Shown: positions 12,433 to 24,919 of the stretch, piece after piece
Layout: every line of letters begins with the position of its first letter
Position numbering within the stretch: the first letter of the stretch is position 1
DNA from: Hypomesus transpacificus
Taxonomy: Eukaryota; Chordata; Actinopteri; Osmeriformes; Osmeridae
Direction: 5' to 3'
DNA: 64,000 nucleotides
NCBI RefSeq assembly: GCF_021917145.1
Contig: NC_061073.1
Coordinates: 12,065,980-12,129,979, forward strand
The notes under the pieces: model-generated
What the model was told of the DNA's origin: nothing
The model's database searches: none
What the model saw: the letters and a program-made list of their open reading frames with translations, nothing else
Program-made: the position numbers and the translations under genes

Positions 12433-14611
12433 GGTCGGACCTTTGGAGTCTTCCACCTGCTTTAATGAAGCCTGAAAGGGAGTCGTTTAAGTGTGAGACC
12501 AGGGAGCCGATACAGTTTGAGTGGTTTGGAAATAGACAGCAAGTGCTCTTGTGCATCTAATCTTCTTTAGCTTCCAGAGGAGCCTTTAAGGGAGGGGGGG
12601 ATGAAGGTCGGGGGGCAACCAAGGGCCTTCCAGTGACGTTCTTGTCTTTTTTTAGGGTGGGGGGGTCAATTAGAGGTTTAAAGGAGGAATGTGAGCCCAC
12701 TTAGTGTCAGTTGGGAGACCTGTGGCAAGCTTGTGCCCACCAAGAAATTAGCCCAACAAAGCCTAAGGGACACATCAAAGATGGAGCTTGATAGTGTTAC
12801 ATAATGTCAGGACATACTGCATAGGTTCATCATGCTGCTATGTACTGTAAACACTTATTTTCCAAGTGGGAAAGAGATGCTTTAGTATGTGTCCAGTATA
12901 GAAATGTAAGCTTAGTTTAGTGTCTTGTGTGCTACACAAGTACAACAATATTGATGAAAACTAAATGAGAAACAGGAGAATAAGTGAGTGTTTTAAAGGT
13001 TGTTGAAGCATTATCTAATGGCGCTATGGTGGTTGTTGCTGTGTTGACAAGGCAAGAAGGAACAGCATCACAAAGTTGTTGTATCATGCCATGTTGTTCA
13101 TTTGAACATGATCTTTTAAAATACAGGGTTAGCATGATTCAGTTACCATAATTGCCTTACAGATATGCTGGTTGACCAGTTTGATCTGAAGTGAGCTTCA
13201 AACACAAGCAATGCCAACTCTGAGAGACAGGACATGTTAAAGGAATCTAAGTACCTTCTGTTGGTTGTACCATAAGGGAAGATATTCTTGCCTATTTTAA
13301 AGCTGATTCGGGACAAGTTAACAAGATTTAAGTTTTGTTGTCCAAAAAGCTTCAACTAACTTTGTCTTGTTCGGTGATAACATTGCTCTCTAGTGGAAGT
13401 CAGGGGGACTGTCTTGGCATGTATTCTGTGTATCTGAAAACATATTTATGGTTTTTACATGTTTTATGTTTCATATTCAATCAAATATTAGGTTTTTAAG
13501 AGACAGTTTTTTTACAAAAATGTGTTTCTGTGCATCAGACTCAAGGCACTTTCTTTCAAATAATTTATATTCAGTGTCACAACTTGGGAAGTCTGTTGAT
13601 GGAAGTCAGATTTCTTCCATTGACAGCTGAGGGCATGTTTGTTGTTGATGCAGGCCATAAGGTTATTTTTATAAAGATGACCCACTTTCATTATCTGTCT
13701 TTAGGAATGCAGGTCAAGCTACTAAAGTGAAGTGCTGTGGAGGTTTAAAGCACTCACATGGTAGTAGTCAGTGTTGAACTCCATTTGTTGGCTAACAGCA
13801 TGTTTCAGTGAGGAGCATAGGAATAACGGTTGTTAAAGGGACAGTTAACAGTAAAAAAACTTATGTTTTAGACTTATTAAGAGTAAAAAAACTTGTATTT
13901 TCCTTAAATGCTTAAATGTTTTATTACAGGGCTCATCTGAAAAAAGGGCTTAGGTGCCAATGTCAATACACAGAATAAATACATGTGGCGTCAGATGGCT
14001 GAGCGGTTAGGGAATCGGCCTATTAATCGGAGGGTTGCCGGTTGGATTCCGGCCGTGTGAAATTACGTTTTGTCCTTGGGCAAGACACTTCACCCTACTT
14101 GCCTCGGGGGAATGTCCATGTACACTGTAAGTCGCTCTGGATAAATGACTAAATGTAAATGTTAAATTATAAAACATTCTTAATTTAGATTCAATTTAGT
14201 TTTATATGTCTTAGGAGCAAATCTACAGTTGCTAGTTATGTCCCTTTCAGTGGTAAAATAAACATATACAAGCTCAATGCAAGGTTGCCCCCACCCTTAA
14301 CATTTGACCTGAACTTTAACCAGACTGAAACAGGGTTTAGACGTTAGGCCTCAAATGACAGACCTTTCAATATCCCTTAACATCTAAAACATGGATATGG
14401 ACCATGACAATTGACAATCATTTGAAAAGCAGGACTAGATATGTCTGTTACTAATCACAAACTGTCAAGCATGACATACATTATTTGATCATATGCCCTT
14501 TCTACCTCTGAGACTCTTTACTGGTGGATCTGCATTTTAATGGAAAGTGACAGGTAATATGCGCTCAAAAACATGAAGTAGCCTTTGTTTAGTCAGCAGT
14601 GTTTTGGATTT
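12433..14611. other. Intergenic region between lmod2 and asb15 copy 1
   Basis: Contains the lmod2 upstream region, AT-rich unique sequence and one SINE (13986-14160). A possible non-coding lmod2 5' exon boundary (AG acceptor near 12475) is seen but not certain. No other gene recognised. Confidence 0.6.
13986..14160 (+). repeat. tRNA-derived SINE, near full length
   Basis: Begins with a tRNA-like head: A-box-like GATGGCTGAGCGGTTAGGG and degenerate B-box-like GGTTGGATTCCGG. A conserved body follows (TTGGGCAAGACACTTCACCC) and then a fish-type 3' tail (GTCGCTCTGGATAAATGACT then AAATGTAAAT). The same family occurs at 5164-5300 (head and body), 39595-39778 (reverse) and 40461-40502 (tail only). 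Confidence 0.85.
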
Positions 14612-17600
14612 TCAGTTTTCCATACAGATAATCTTGCCATATAAATCTTGCTCCTTGTACAGGAGGTAGTCTCTCAGTCTAGGCGGGAAGGGGGCGGAGG
14701 CAATGATGTTTGGGTCAGCCAGTCTCTTTGGGGTAATCTGCTTCCTGATGATTAGTCGGCACAGGTGTGATAAAGAACGGGGGTTCCCTATTGGTCATAG
14801 GTGATCCAAGAAAAAGATTAAAGTTAAAACAAATTATAAACAAAGCTAACAAACATGATATGTCATTATATTTCTCACCCAATATGTTGCATATCTCAGG
14901 CCACTCTTTTTGCATAGCCAGGATCTGTTTCAGTTTGCTACAGAGAGGCACAAGACCAACATAGTCTAGAAGGATCCACACCGCCCTGCCAGCTAGATGC
15001 ACCAGCCAGGAAACACTGATGAAATCACAGAACTGGATGACAGAGATGACAACAGAGACACGTGAGACCAAAGTCATAAATGTCAGTCAAACAGTGGCAG
15101 TTAGACATGAGGTCAAGTGATGGATAACCTTTTGTTCCATTTTGGAGTTTGACTCTTATTTATAGTAATTACAATGTATCATAACACCTGCAAGCCAACA
15201 ACAGTGTTGTTGAAGCCTTCAGACCAAAGGTAAATCAACAGCATATCACCTCATTACCTCACACTCCCATGGCTACCAGGAACTTACTGGAACTTTTTCG
15301 TCTCTGTGCCCAGACTCCTCTACGTAGTCCAGGTCGTCTTCATGGTTACAATCGAAACATGTCTCTGCGTTGTAGCCGTTGTTGAGCAGGAGACGCATCA
15401 TCATCTCGTCCCTCAGGCAGTACTGCAGGGCAGTGGGAAACACGGTGTCACTGACCACCGTGAAGTAGCAGTTGACGTCTGCCCGTTTGGCCAGTAGAAG
15501 CTTCACCATCTCATACCGCCCGGCTCGGACGGCCACCAAGAGACAGCGTAGGGGATCCAGGTCGGATTTGGCTCCTTTGTTCAGCAGCATTTTGGTGCAA
15601 GTCACGTCTCCATTGGAGACCGCAAAGTACAACGCGGTTCTTCTCATGTCTCCGTAGTTTTCAGAGATGTGAGATTCGAGGACGGCGTTGACATCGAAAC
15701 CCTTCTCCACCAGTAGCTCCAGACACTGAACATGGCCTCCGTCTGATGCAGAGTGAACAGGACTTTGTCCTGACAACCTAATGGCTCTTCGTGTAGTTTT
15801 AGGGATTAAGATTCTCAGTGCCCTGATGGAGAACATGTTTAGTTTTCAACAAAATATCTTATTTAGAGCCAATACAATTCTAAACCCCCTTTCCAAATGT
15901 TCACTTCACAGCCCAGACTCTAAAAGGCCTCCAAAAATGTCTGTGTTTATTTACACATTGGAACCTTCAAGTACAAAGTTCAACATTTTAGGAAAATCAT
16001 AAAAATATCAATAAACATCTCCCTGACATTTACCACATTGGGCCTCCTTGACTTCTATCGAGTTGCTTTTGCTGAGTTTAGATGATCTCAAGCCATATGG
16101 CGGATTTGAAAACGCAGTCTGCAGTGAAGCTAATTGGAAAAGAAAACATGCTAAATGTTTAAAATGTTGAACTGTCCCTTTAATTAATGACAATAATGAT
16201 TAGGCATGTACTCACAGGTAATGCCCTTCATAGGCTGCTCGGTGAATAGGTAACTGTGAGCATAGACTGGGGATGTTGGGATTGGCTCCATGCTCTAGCA
16301 GCACGTCTATACAGTCTGGATTCCCAGATCCAGCAGCATCGTACAGAACACTGTCACCATTGGGGGCCTGCGCGTTCACATCGCCCCCTTCATGTGTGGC
16401 GGGGAAATGCAACTTTTAATATACTCACACCGAAAAAGAATATTTGCATGCCATGTCCTGAATGATAGGCTTAATTGTGGAAACGTGTAAATGTAAGACT
16501 TTTGTTAAATGCTAATGGTCTCTCACCATGTTTAATGAGGAGTCCGAGAACCTCCGCGTGGGCGTACTCTGCTGCAATCCCAAGTGGAGTAACTCTGTGT
16601 TGGTCTGTCTCGGTGACCTGGCCTCCATGGTCTAATACCAGCTCCATAATTTCAGTGCAACCCACCATGGCAGCCTCATGAGTGGCCGTCCACTTCTTCT
16701 GACACACCTGCTCCACCCGCGCCCCTCTTGTAATTAGCGCAGAAGCCATTTCGTATGATCCTGATCTAACGGCTGCATGGTTGAAATTAGATGAAACATG
16801 AATAGCTAATTTGGATATTCTGACCAAAATAGCTGTATACTTGGTCTGATATATTTAATTGCTAACAAAGATGGTGTAGCCTGTTTTTATGCATCAGGCC
16901 ACACGATTACTGCAAAACTCATCATTTTAAATCTTTTGAGATAATCTCTAGGCCTAATCAGGGTTGGGGAGTAACGGATTACAAGTAATAAGATTACTGT
17001 AATCTGATAACAAAATAATTAATCCATTACTTTACTGTAATTAATCATTACTTTTCTCAATGTATTACATTTAAAAAGTAACCTACCCAACCCTGGGCCT
17101 ATTAGGCTATTATTTCATAGTGTCTTCGTTTCGCTTGGAGCGGTCAAATACCTGTGATAAACATAGATATCTATGTTGATACACACCTAGTACTAATGGA
17201 GACTCATTCTTGGCGCTGGTGTTGTTCGGACACGCTCCATGTTCTACAAGCATTTTCACATTTTCAACTAAACCAGCTTTAGCAGCTAGCGTTAGCAACG
17301 TCTCCCCTTCCATCGTCCTTTCCTCCAGGGTTAATCTGCAAGAAGCTGGCAGATGCAAAGTTACACTGATTGATAACATTTTAAAAGATTTCTTATTGAA
17401 ATATCCCCGTATCTCTCCTACATCAAAACATATCGATACTAACACCCAAAATGGGATAATTGCAATTTATTTGTTTGGGCTTACATTGGTCAATTCAAAT
17501 AGGTCATGTTTCATTTGGCAGTCAGAGGCCCAACCATCACTTGATACAAGTCTAGTTTAGTTCAGCATCCATCTTTGTGTTTGTACGTTTTTGAGGTTTG

Positions 17601-18505
17601 TGTAACCCTCATGTGAAATGGACCTCATATGTTTTCGGTGCTCTCACCGAACAAAACGATCTCCAGCACCTGGATCAGTGGTTGGGCAGCTGCCTTATGT
17701 AGAGGGAACCAGCCTCGGTCATCTGTTTCTCCAAAGCCAGCTGGGAATTCTGATAGCTCCTGTAGAGCGAATATATCACCTCGGATGGAAATGGGCCAAA
17801 TAATAAGATTACATTTTCCAACTGGGGAATGGGTGGTCCACAGGTGTCACTTAAGATATAATACATATAATCTTTATTCACTTTCTTGAGATATGCCATC
17901 AGACTGATATAGGTAAAAAAAGGTATGGTACAAAATTTAACCAAATGGAAATTGTTTTTATCACAGAGCGCAATGGTAATAGTGTTTTCATTTTTGGTGA
18001 ATCTCTAAAATGTGTAATTTCAATGCATCCGATTAAGACAAAAAGTTATGTGTGCATGAACTGTCAATTCTTGAAATTAAAACACATTTAAAGATGCAAG
18101 AATAAGAATACAGTATGATACACTCTGGTTCATACATTTTTAAGATTAGAGCTTTTGTCCAGAGGGCAATTAGTCCATACTGTGATGGCGCTTCCTTTAC
18201 ATGCAGGCACCCATTGGCCAATGTATGTAAACAACTTGTAATATGAGATCTATAATGAAGGATTTACCTTGCTCAATGGCCTTCAAGATCTTCAGATGGT
18301 CATTGCTTGAATTCAAGTATCAAAACAAATGACATTGTGCAGAGTAAATCATCATTATCATTTAAGCCAAATGAAGCTGTGCAATTTATTTGCAACCTTT
18401 TTTGTCCCACCCACTTTACCTCTCTAATGTTGAAAGATATTCTTTCTGACAAGACTCATGAATGCTCAACTGGATGGAATAGTGTTGAAGCTGGTCTTCA
18501 TCCAT
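14612..18505 (-). CDS. asb15: Ankyrin repeat and SOCS box protein 15, tandem copy 1
   Basis: ASB proteins are substrate receptors of Elongin BC-Cullin-5 ubiquitin ligases; ASB15 is a muscle member. Nine minus-strand exons with consistent phases: 18505-18420, 18305-18268, 17779-17648, 17345-17187, 16772-16527, 16387-16216, 15822-15288, 15032-14879, 14787-14612 (TGA), giving 565 residues against 588 in human ASB15. Seen: N-terminal UIM-like helix ([13 protein letters not shown]); ankyrin repeats from [13 protein letters not shown] through [13 protein letters not shown] and [14 protein letters not shown] to [23 protein letters not shown] box with BC-box [10 protein letters not shown] and Cul5-box-like [15 protein letters not shown]. 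No frameshift or stop, so it looks functional. Its second exon is only 38 bp and is placed by phase and a short similarity, the weakest part of the model. Exon order, phases and most sizes equal those of copy 2. Which copy is the ancestral one cannot be told here. Confidence 0.92.
16959..17095. mobile_element. Short TIR element (hAT-like MITE) in asb15 copy 1 intron
   Basis: Starts CAGGGTTGGGGAGTAAC and ends with its imperfect inverse (GTAACCTACCCAACCCTG). The interior alternates ATTAC/GTAAT motifs and is nearly palindromic. GGCCTA flanks both ends (GGCCTAAT/GGCCTATT), fitting an imperfect 8-bp target duplication typical of hAT elements. No coding capacity. Confidence 0.75.
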
Positions 18506-19539
18506 GTCATCAGTAGAATTAATTTCTTAGAGTAAATATAGAGGATGAGCATGATTAGGATGTGCATGGCCCACTTAAATCTTCGCTTTAAATATCGTAC
18601 TGTTGACTTTGCAATACAATCTAAATAGCTTTGGCATTCAACACAAACATCCATTCATGTCTTACTTGATTGGTTTGCAGAAAATGTCAGGGATGTCAAC
18701 TAGTTGCTTTGAATCTCTGAAATATTGGTCAGTTAAAGTCACGTATTGTACACAGCTACATTGTACACAGCTACACCGAACAGCTACACTGTAGGGATGT
18801 TATCATGTCTGAACTGAACAACCCCTCTGCTACTGACACGTCACATACACATGCTTTTTTTAGCTCTCACCTGCTGTGGTTATAACTGTGTATTTAGCAT
18901 GCAGACCATACCATAACATTCAAGCAGTGTGTTGTCGTGTATGCTAAATCTGTCTGCTAATGACAAAGGTAATTACAGATACATTTTTATGAATATTTAT
19001 TCCATTAGTGTGGTAAATGAGAGCTATGATGTTTATTTTCTAACAAGCATTTGTAACGTTTGCAGTAAGAATATATCCGTTGGCAGACTCAATGAACTGG
19101 AATAAGTGAAAGACAATTTGTGAGGTAAAAATTTGAAACAGTTTTCAATACTACTTTGGTATAGTTTTGTATAGGTGATGATAGTGTCATATGACACAAG
19201 ATAATTCATTTCACAGACTTGAGTGCTTATATAAAACACATGGTCTTCGATATCTATGAAAGTGGCAGAGCTACAGTCTGACAAATTTGTAAATCACATT
19301 GAAAATCTGTACTGTCCATTTGTGATTTTAAAAAACATGCAGAAATATGTATTTATGAAAAACCAAATTTTTTACGTAAAGGGACAGGACAAATGTATCC
19401 ACACTCTAAAACACATGAAAAGAACATACTTATAAAAAATTATGATAATATGATGCATTCATTTAACATCAGTAATTCAAGCAAATACAAACAGCATACA
19501 TGCTGGCATTTTGAACAGTTAATAGTCATCTCTTTCCCT
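18506..19539. other. Intergenic region between the two asb15 copies
   Basis: About 1 kb holding the 3' flank of copy 2 and the 5' flank of copy 1, AT-rich. No TATA box or clear regulatory motif stood out in front of copy 1, unlike copy 2. No other gene seen. Confidence 0.6.
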
Positions 19540-22500
19540 TTACATCATAAATTCAGCTGTTTGGTCATACAAATCTAGCTCTTTGTACAAAAGAACGTTT
19601 CTGAGGCCGGGAGGAAAAAGGTCAGAGTTCATGATTCTTGGGTCATTAAGTCTTTTGAGGGTCATCAGCCTCCTGATCTGCAGTCGGCACAGGTGCTTGA
19701 GTGGTCGAGGGTTCCCTGGGTGAAAGGTCAAAAAACATTTTACCTCAGCCAAGCACAGAGAGATTGTATGCAAGTTCTCACATAATTGCACAACTCACCA
19801 TGAATGTCACATATTTCCGGCCACTCCTGCTGCTTCTCCAGAATAAGTCTGAGCTTTAAACAGATGGGTACGTGACTGACATAATCCAATAGAATCCTCA
19901 CCACACGTCCAGCCAGGTGCATCAGGCAACAAAGGCTCATAAATTCACAAAACTGTAGAAAGGAAAAGTAACATTCAAAGCATGTTCTATTTTCGCTGGC
20001 AGCAACATGGTTTAGCAATATTGTTTCTTTTCTTTCAAGTTTCATTCCCTTAAATCCGTTTATTGATCTCAAAGGAAATTCCATCTACAGTAACTAAGGA
20101 ATAGCTAGTCTCCTGTCTGCTAAGAAAACTGACAGTAGTTACTTATCTTTTCATCACAAAGTGTCAGAACAACTCACAGGAATTCTTTCCATGTCAGGCC
20201 CAACAGTACCAGAGAGGTTGTCATGGTTACACCTGAAACATGTCTCTGCGTCGTAGCCTTTGTTGAGCAGGAGACGCATCATCATCTCGTCTCTCAGGCA
20301 GTACTGCAGGGCAGTGGGAAACACGGTGTCACTGACCACTGTGAAGTAGCAGTTGACGTCTGCCCGTTTGTCAAGCAGCATTTGGACAATCTGGTAAAAC
20401 CCTGCTCTCACTGCCACCAGAAGGCAGTTCAGAGGGTCCAGGTTAGGCTTGGCACCGGCGTTCAGCAGCACCTCAGTGCTAGTCACGTCCCCATTGGAGA
20501 CAGCAAAATACAGCGCGCTTTTTCTCAGATCTGTGTAGTTCTCAGAGTTGCGCGTGTTCATGCTGGCATTGATGTCGAAGTCGTGGGCGATGAGGAGCTC
20601 CAGACATTTGCTGTGACCTCCATCGGCCGCAGAGTGAACAGGACTCTGGCCGGACTGTTTCAACGCCTTTTTGGTGGTGAGTGGTATCAATATGTTCAAG
20701 ACACTGTGGACGAGAGAATCAGGAGACTCGTTGAACAGTTTTACAGATGATGTAATGATGTGTCAGTTATGTCGGATGTAATGAAGCAGCATTGTGAGGG
20801 ACTAAGGTCTGGGTTAAAGTTTCTTGGATTGCAGTTGTCGACATACAACACTCACTCATAGTGGCCCTGAAAGGCTGCCTTGTGAATAGGCAGATGTCCG
20901 GATCCACTGGCGAGATTCGGGTCGGCACCGTTTTGTAAGAGAAGTTGAACACAGTCTGGGTTTCCTGATCCAGCTGCATCTGTCAGAATACTTTCCCCGT
21001 TCAAGGCCTGAGAGTTGACTTTACTCCCTGTTGGTCGACAAATTCAAACACGTTCCTGTTCAGTTTATTTTCAGTTCAGACCCGTTTTATTTTACCAGAA
21101 TAACAACAGTTGGATGAGCTGTCAAGGGAATATCCCTACTGTTAAACATCGCATTAATCTCTCGTTAGAAATAACAGTCTTGGTCATAGGTAATTTAATC
21201 TGAAAGGTTATTCGAAAAAGGGTCCCTGCACTTCAACCTCTCTTCAAAACTGATCCCATTAAAATGTATTTAGCCGGGTGGTGCTATATGTCAGGGAGGG
21301 ATGTGATTCAGTGAACACGTTCATTCAGCCAAAGTATCTCGCCCAAGACCTTAGGACTTGCACCTGCATTCCTAAAGTGATTCCCCCGCTGCAGAAGCTT
21401 AAGTTCAGTAAACTAAACCCATTTGGTATGATACTGAATTCGTGACACCAACTTAAGCACTTATATTTGACCGTGAAGCTGTTGTCACATACCATGGTGC
21501 AGCAGGATCTCTATAATGTGAAGGTGGCAGCAATCGGCCGCCACAGATAACGGCGTGACTCCGTGGAAGTCCTTCTGGTTGGCGCGGCCTCCATGTCGAA
21601 TGAGCAGCATGATCATCTCGGAGCTGCCCAACTTCGCTGCCTCGTGCATGGCCGTCCACTCCTTCCGACACAGCTCCTCTACCCATGCTCCCCGGGCAAT
21701 CATCGTGTACGCCATTTCGTAGGACCCGGCACGAACAGCTTAATCAGACGAAAAAAGAAGTCTTTCATTAATGTACATTTGATTTGTCATCATTAGTCAT
21801 CATCATTAGTAGTGCTCTCCTTTATGTCATTCATTGATGGTGGATTTTGTTTGAGATTCTCAGTGGTGTCAAATTAGCATAGAATTCACTGAGGCTGCGA
21901 CTTCTTGAAGCTCACACAGTGTGGGGAGTCAAACTTCATAAAGTGAAAGAAAGATTTTAAAGTTAAAGTTGTTATTCAAACATTGTGGTTTTGGTTCTGT
22001 AGAGACATATAACATGTTTTTCTTAACTTAAATTTAGGAAACTAATTTCACCTGTCTTTATTTGTTGTTTTGTGTGACTTAGTACCTGTGCTACTGGAAT
22101 ACAACCATGGTTTATAGAGTTCAGAATTTGACTGTTAGCTCTCGTTAAACGGCATTACCTAACAATAGAGGTGACTCATTGTTGCTGTTGGTGTTGTGTG
22201 GAGAAGCACCATGCTCCAACAGAGTCTTAACATTCTCCACCAGGCCGGCTTTGGCTGCCAGAGTCAGGGCTGTCTCCCCCCCTAATGTTGTCCTCTCTTC
22301 CAGCGTCAGCCCATGTGAAGCCACTGAAAAACATCTGAAGGTCAGAGGGAGAATTCTGGAAGTTCATTTATGATCTACCGTCATGGGTGGCATTTGTAGC
22401 ACTGAGCTAAAAATCTGATAATAAAAGATTTGGGTGAATTCCAGGTACTGTTGTTTAAATCCTTCCAAAAGTAGCATCAATTACCAATTGTCCCCAGAAC

Positions 22501-23430
22501 AGTGTTGTGAACCATTAGCAACAACAAGAAAGTTCTACCATGTAATATTACGTGAACAAAAAGCATACAGAGCATTTATGGAGTTGTGAAACTAAGCCAC
22601 ATATTTAAAACTTTGAAAGCATTTTTCCAACTTACCTCGCAGAACCGTCTCCAGAACAGCAAGTATAGGTTGCGATGCAGCCCTGTGGAGCGGCAGCCAA
22701 CCCCTGCTGTCCAGCTCTCTGAAAGCAAAGGAGTGGCGCAGCATCTCCTTGAGTACACAAACGTCCCCTGCAGAGATGAGGAGGAAGGAGACAGAAATGG
22801 AAGTTTAGGTGCAGCTCTATTTTCCAGCTCTGTCAGTTAGGGTAACTTTGAAGTGTTCTACGGGCATCGAGCTTTGTGGATCATACTGCCTTGTTGACCA
22901 TCTGTCATGATTCATAACTTTTTCCTCTCTCCTCAACCTCTCGGCCTCACACACGAACACCCCCCCTCCCCCCCCCCACACACACACAGACATACGCTCC
23001 ATTCCTCTCATCTCTCTGTGTCAATTTAGCTATCTGTTTGCCAATGTACTGATGCTTGGTAATCCCTTAGGTCAACTGTTTGCCTTGTGACTATTGGGGG
23101 AGCCCAGAGGTAGACAACCAAGGCCCTTTCTGCCCAACTTACCTTTCTCTATTGCAGTGAGAACTCTCGCATTTTCATCACTTGCTTTCTTTAAGCTTGT
23201 AGGAGAAAATAGAGCCATCGTAACATGGTTAGTTATATTCCTACTTATCTGGATTTTAGGCACACATCAAATACAGCGAGAACTATCATCTATCCATCAT
23301 CTGTTGCATGCGAGTACTACTTTCCTTACCTGACATCAGATTTTAAGGCATCCTGACAAGATTCTTGTATACTCATTTGAATAATGTAGCTAGTCAGTTC
23401 ATCTTCACTCATATCCTCATAGGACTCCAT
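19540..23430 (-). CDS. asb15: Ankyrin repeat and SOCS box protein 15, tandem copy 2
   Basis: Second complete asb15 gene. Nine minus-strand coding exons: 23430-23330, 23195-23143, 22767-22636, 22323-22159, 21738-21493, 21027-20856, 20703-20178, 19952-19799, 19715-19540 (TAA); 574 residues. The start ([19 protein letters not shown]) contains a UIM-like helix resembling human ASB15 (LTSY..Q.SIQES). Ankyrin repeats include [57 protein letters not shown] and [14 protein letters not shown]. The SOCS box has BC-box [10 protein letters not shown] and Cul5-box-like [14 protein letters not shown], so Elongin BC and Cullin-5 contacts appear kept. An upstream non-coding exon is likely: acceptor TTTACTCTAG ends 6 bases before the ATG and a donor lies at 23567/23566, below a TATA/MEF2 sequence. 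Start chosen as the first ATG after this acceptor. Confidence 0.95.
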
Positions 23431-23566
23431 AGCTCCTAGAGTAAAATACATATACAAATCCCAGGGTTAACAAATGCCGTATTACTGAAGAAAAAAAAAA
23501 CTCAACCAAGCGGTTGTTTCTCTCTCCAAAATCGAAATCACACAGAAATTGCATCTGACTTCTCAC

Positions 23567-23633
23567 CTTAGAGGTATGTGGCTAGTCACACTAGTCACAC
23601 ACTGGCAGACAGGGCACAGCCTTTTATATTTAG
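23567..23633 (-). promoter_or_regulatory. asb15: Putative muscle-type core promoter and non-coding exon 1 of asb15 copy 2
   Basis: On the minus strand, 23633-23624 reads CTAAATATAA, a perfect match to the MEF2 consensus CTA(A/T)4TA(A/G). It overlaps TATAAAAG at 23628-23621. About 30 bases downstream a start site near 23595 would give a short exon ending at a donor (CTAAG/GTGAGA at 23567/23566), with the acceptor at 23437-23436 just before the ATG at 23430. Known biology: ASB15 is muscle-enriched and MEF2 drives muscle genes. Use in vivo is inferred. Confidence 0.6.
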
Positions 23634-24919
23634 GCTCGACCTGCCTGGTTGACGGCCAAATTATAGGAATGTCAGCTGTGGCATAACCATGACATATAGC
23701 TGTCTATTGTGAATGTTGCTACTCCCCAAAAAGTTAGTTGAAATTGAGGACTTGAAACACCTGGTTGTTATTTTTTTTACAAAATTAGCAGAGATTCTTC
23801 TTTGCTATTGTGTGTTTGTAAGCCATCTCTTTGTTGGCTTAGTCCACCATGAGACCTTGAGCTTTTGTTTCAAGCAATGGATTAAGCCCCATTGTGACAT
23901 GGATAGCTCACCGAAATCTATTTTTCTTATGAGAAATATGATAGTATGGATGTCAAATACAAACTTTGGCGTGTCCTCTTTTTTTACAAGCTGGTGCTAT
24001 GCAAGGGTTGTTAGTGATCAGACCCCCTACCCCCAACACACATTGATCTGCTTTTTCTTTTCTGCTAGTGAAAGTGTATACAACAGTGTGTAGGCGTTAT
24101 AATATATATTGCCATGTGCTTACTTTACTTCTTTGAATCAGTGTAGTCAATAAAAGCTTAGAAGTTGCCAGTAGGTCTGCACTGTGGATTATGTCTGTAA
24201 TGCTGTAAGGGGATGCATAACTATCAGCATTTTCATGGCTCCATGAGGGGCCTCTGTCTCCTACTCTTGACACTGATTATACAGCGTGACCCGTGTAAGC
24301 ACACAGCTTTGCAATATTATTCCGTAGTAACAAATCCTACCTGATGTAGTCATGCACTTGTCATGAACTAGCCAGGAGGATTAGTTATTTTGTGATTTAA
24401 AAGTACCGTGTAATAAGGATACTTGTTTCACATCAGCCTACAGAGTTATGTCTTTGGAGTCTTAGCAGTTTGATTACAATTATGTATGAATCTTACAAAC
24501 AGCAAAGGAAAATGTTTATTTTTTGCTGATTTTGTTCCGGTCAAACATCTAGCAACTTGTTATATTTACCACGCGATCCCTCCACCTGCATTATTGGCTT
24601 ATATTCAGGTGGGAGGTTACATCAGTTACCATGGTAGCACCAAACACTTGCTTAGCTGCTGCTAAAAAGGTTAACAGCGGAAGTTTGCTAGCTAGATTGC
24701 TATGAACGAATACAAAACGATGCCAAACTGCTATCCATGTTTGTTCAACGCATTTCAAAAGTCGATTTTCCGGATCTGTTTCTAGCTACATTTGCAGGAG
24801 CCAACTGCCACCTCTTTGCTCAAAATTTGCAGTAAGTAAGCAGTCGGGGAAGGCTAGTCAAGGTAACTACTGTAGAATTCTTAACTAGACTAACTAGCAA
24901 GCTAGACTGGCTGTTAATC
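23634..24919. other. Divergent intergenic region between asb15 copy 2 and iqub
   Basis: 1.3 kb between head-to-head genes, holding the shared upstream DNA of a muscle gene and a ciliary gene. No exon of ndufa5, which I recall lying here in human, was recognised; the 126-codon open frame at 23713-24093 has no resemblance to it. I saw no clear X-box (RFX site) for iqub by eye. Confidence 0.6.

Noticed and set aside
20223-20750. 175-codon plus-strand open frame
   Set aside because: Antisense of asb15 copy 2 exon 20178-20703, which has a clear ankyrin reading on the minus strand.
23713-24093. 126-codon open frame between asb15 and iqub
   Set aside because: Considered as a possible ndufa5 or novel gene; no similarity, no domain, no splice support, AT-rich chance frame.
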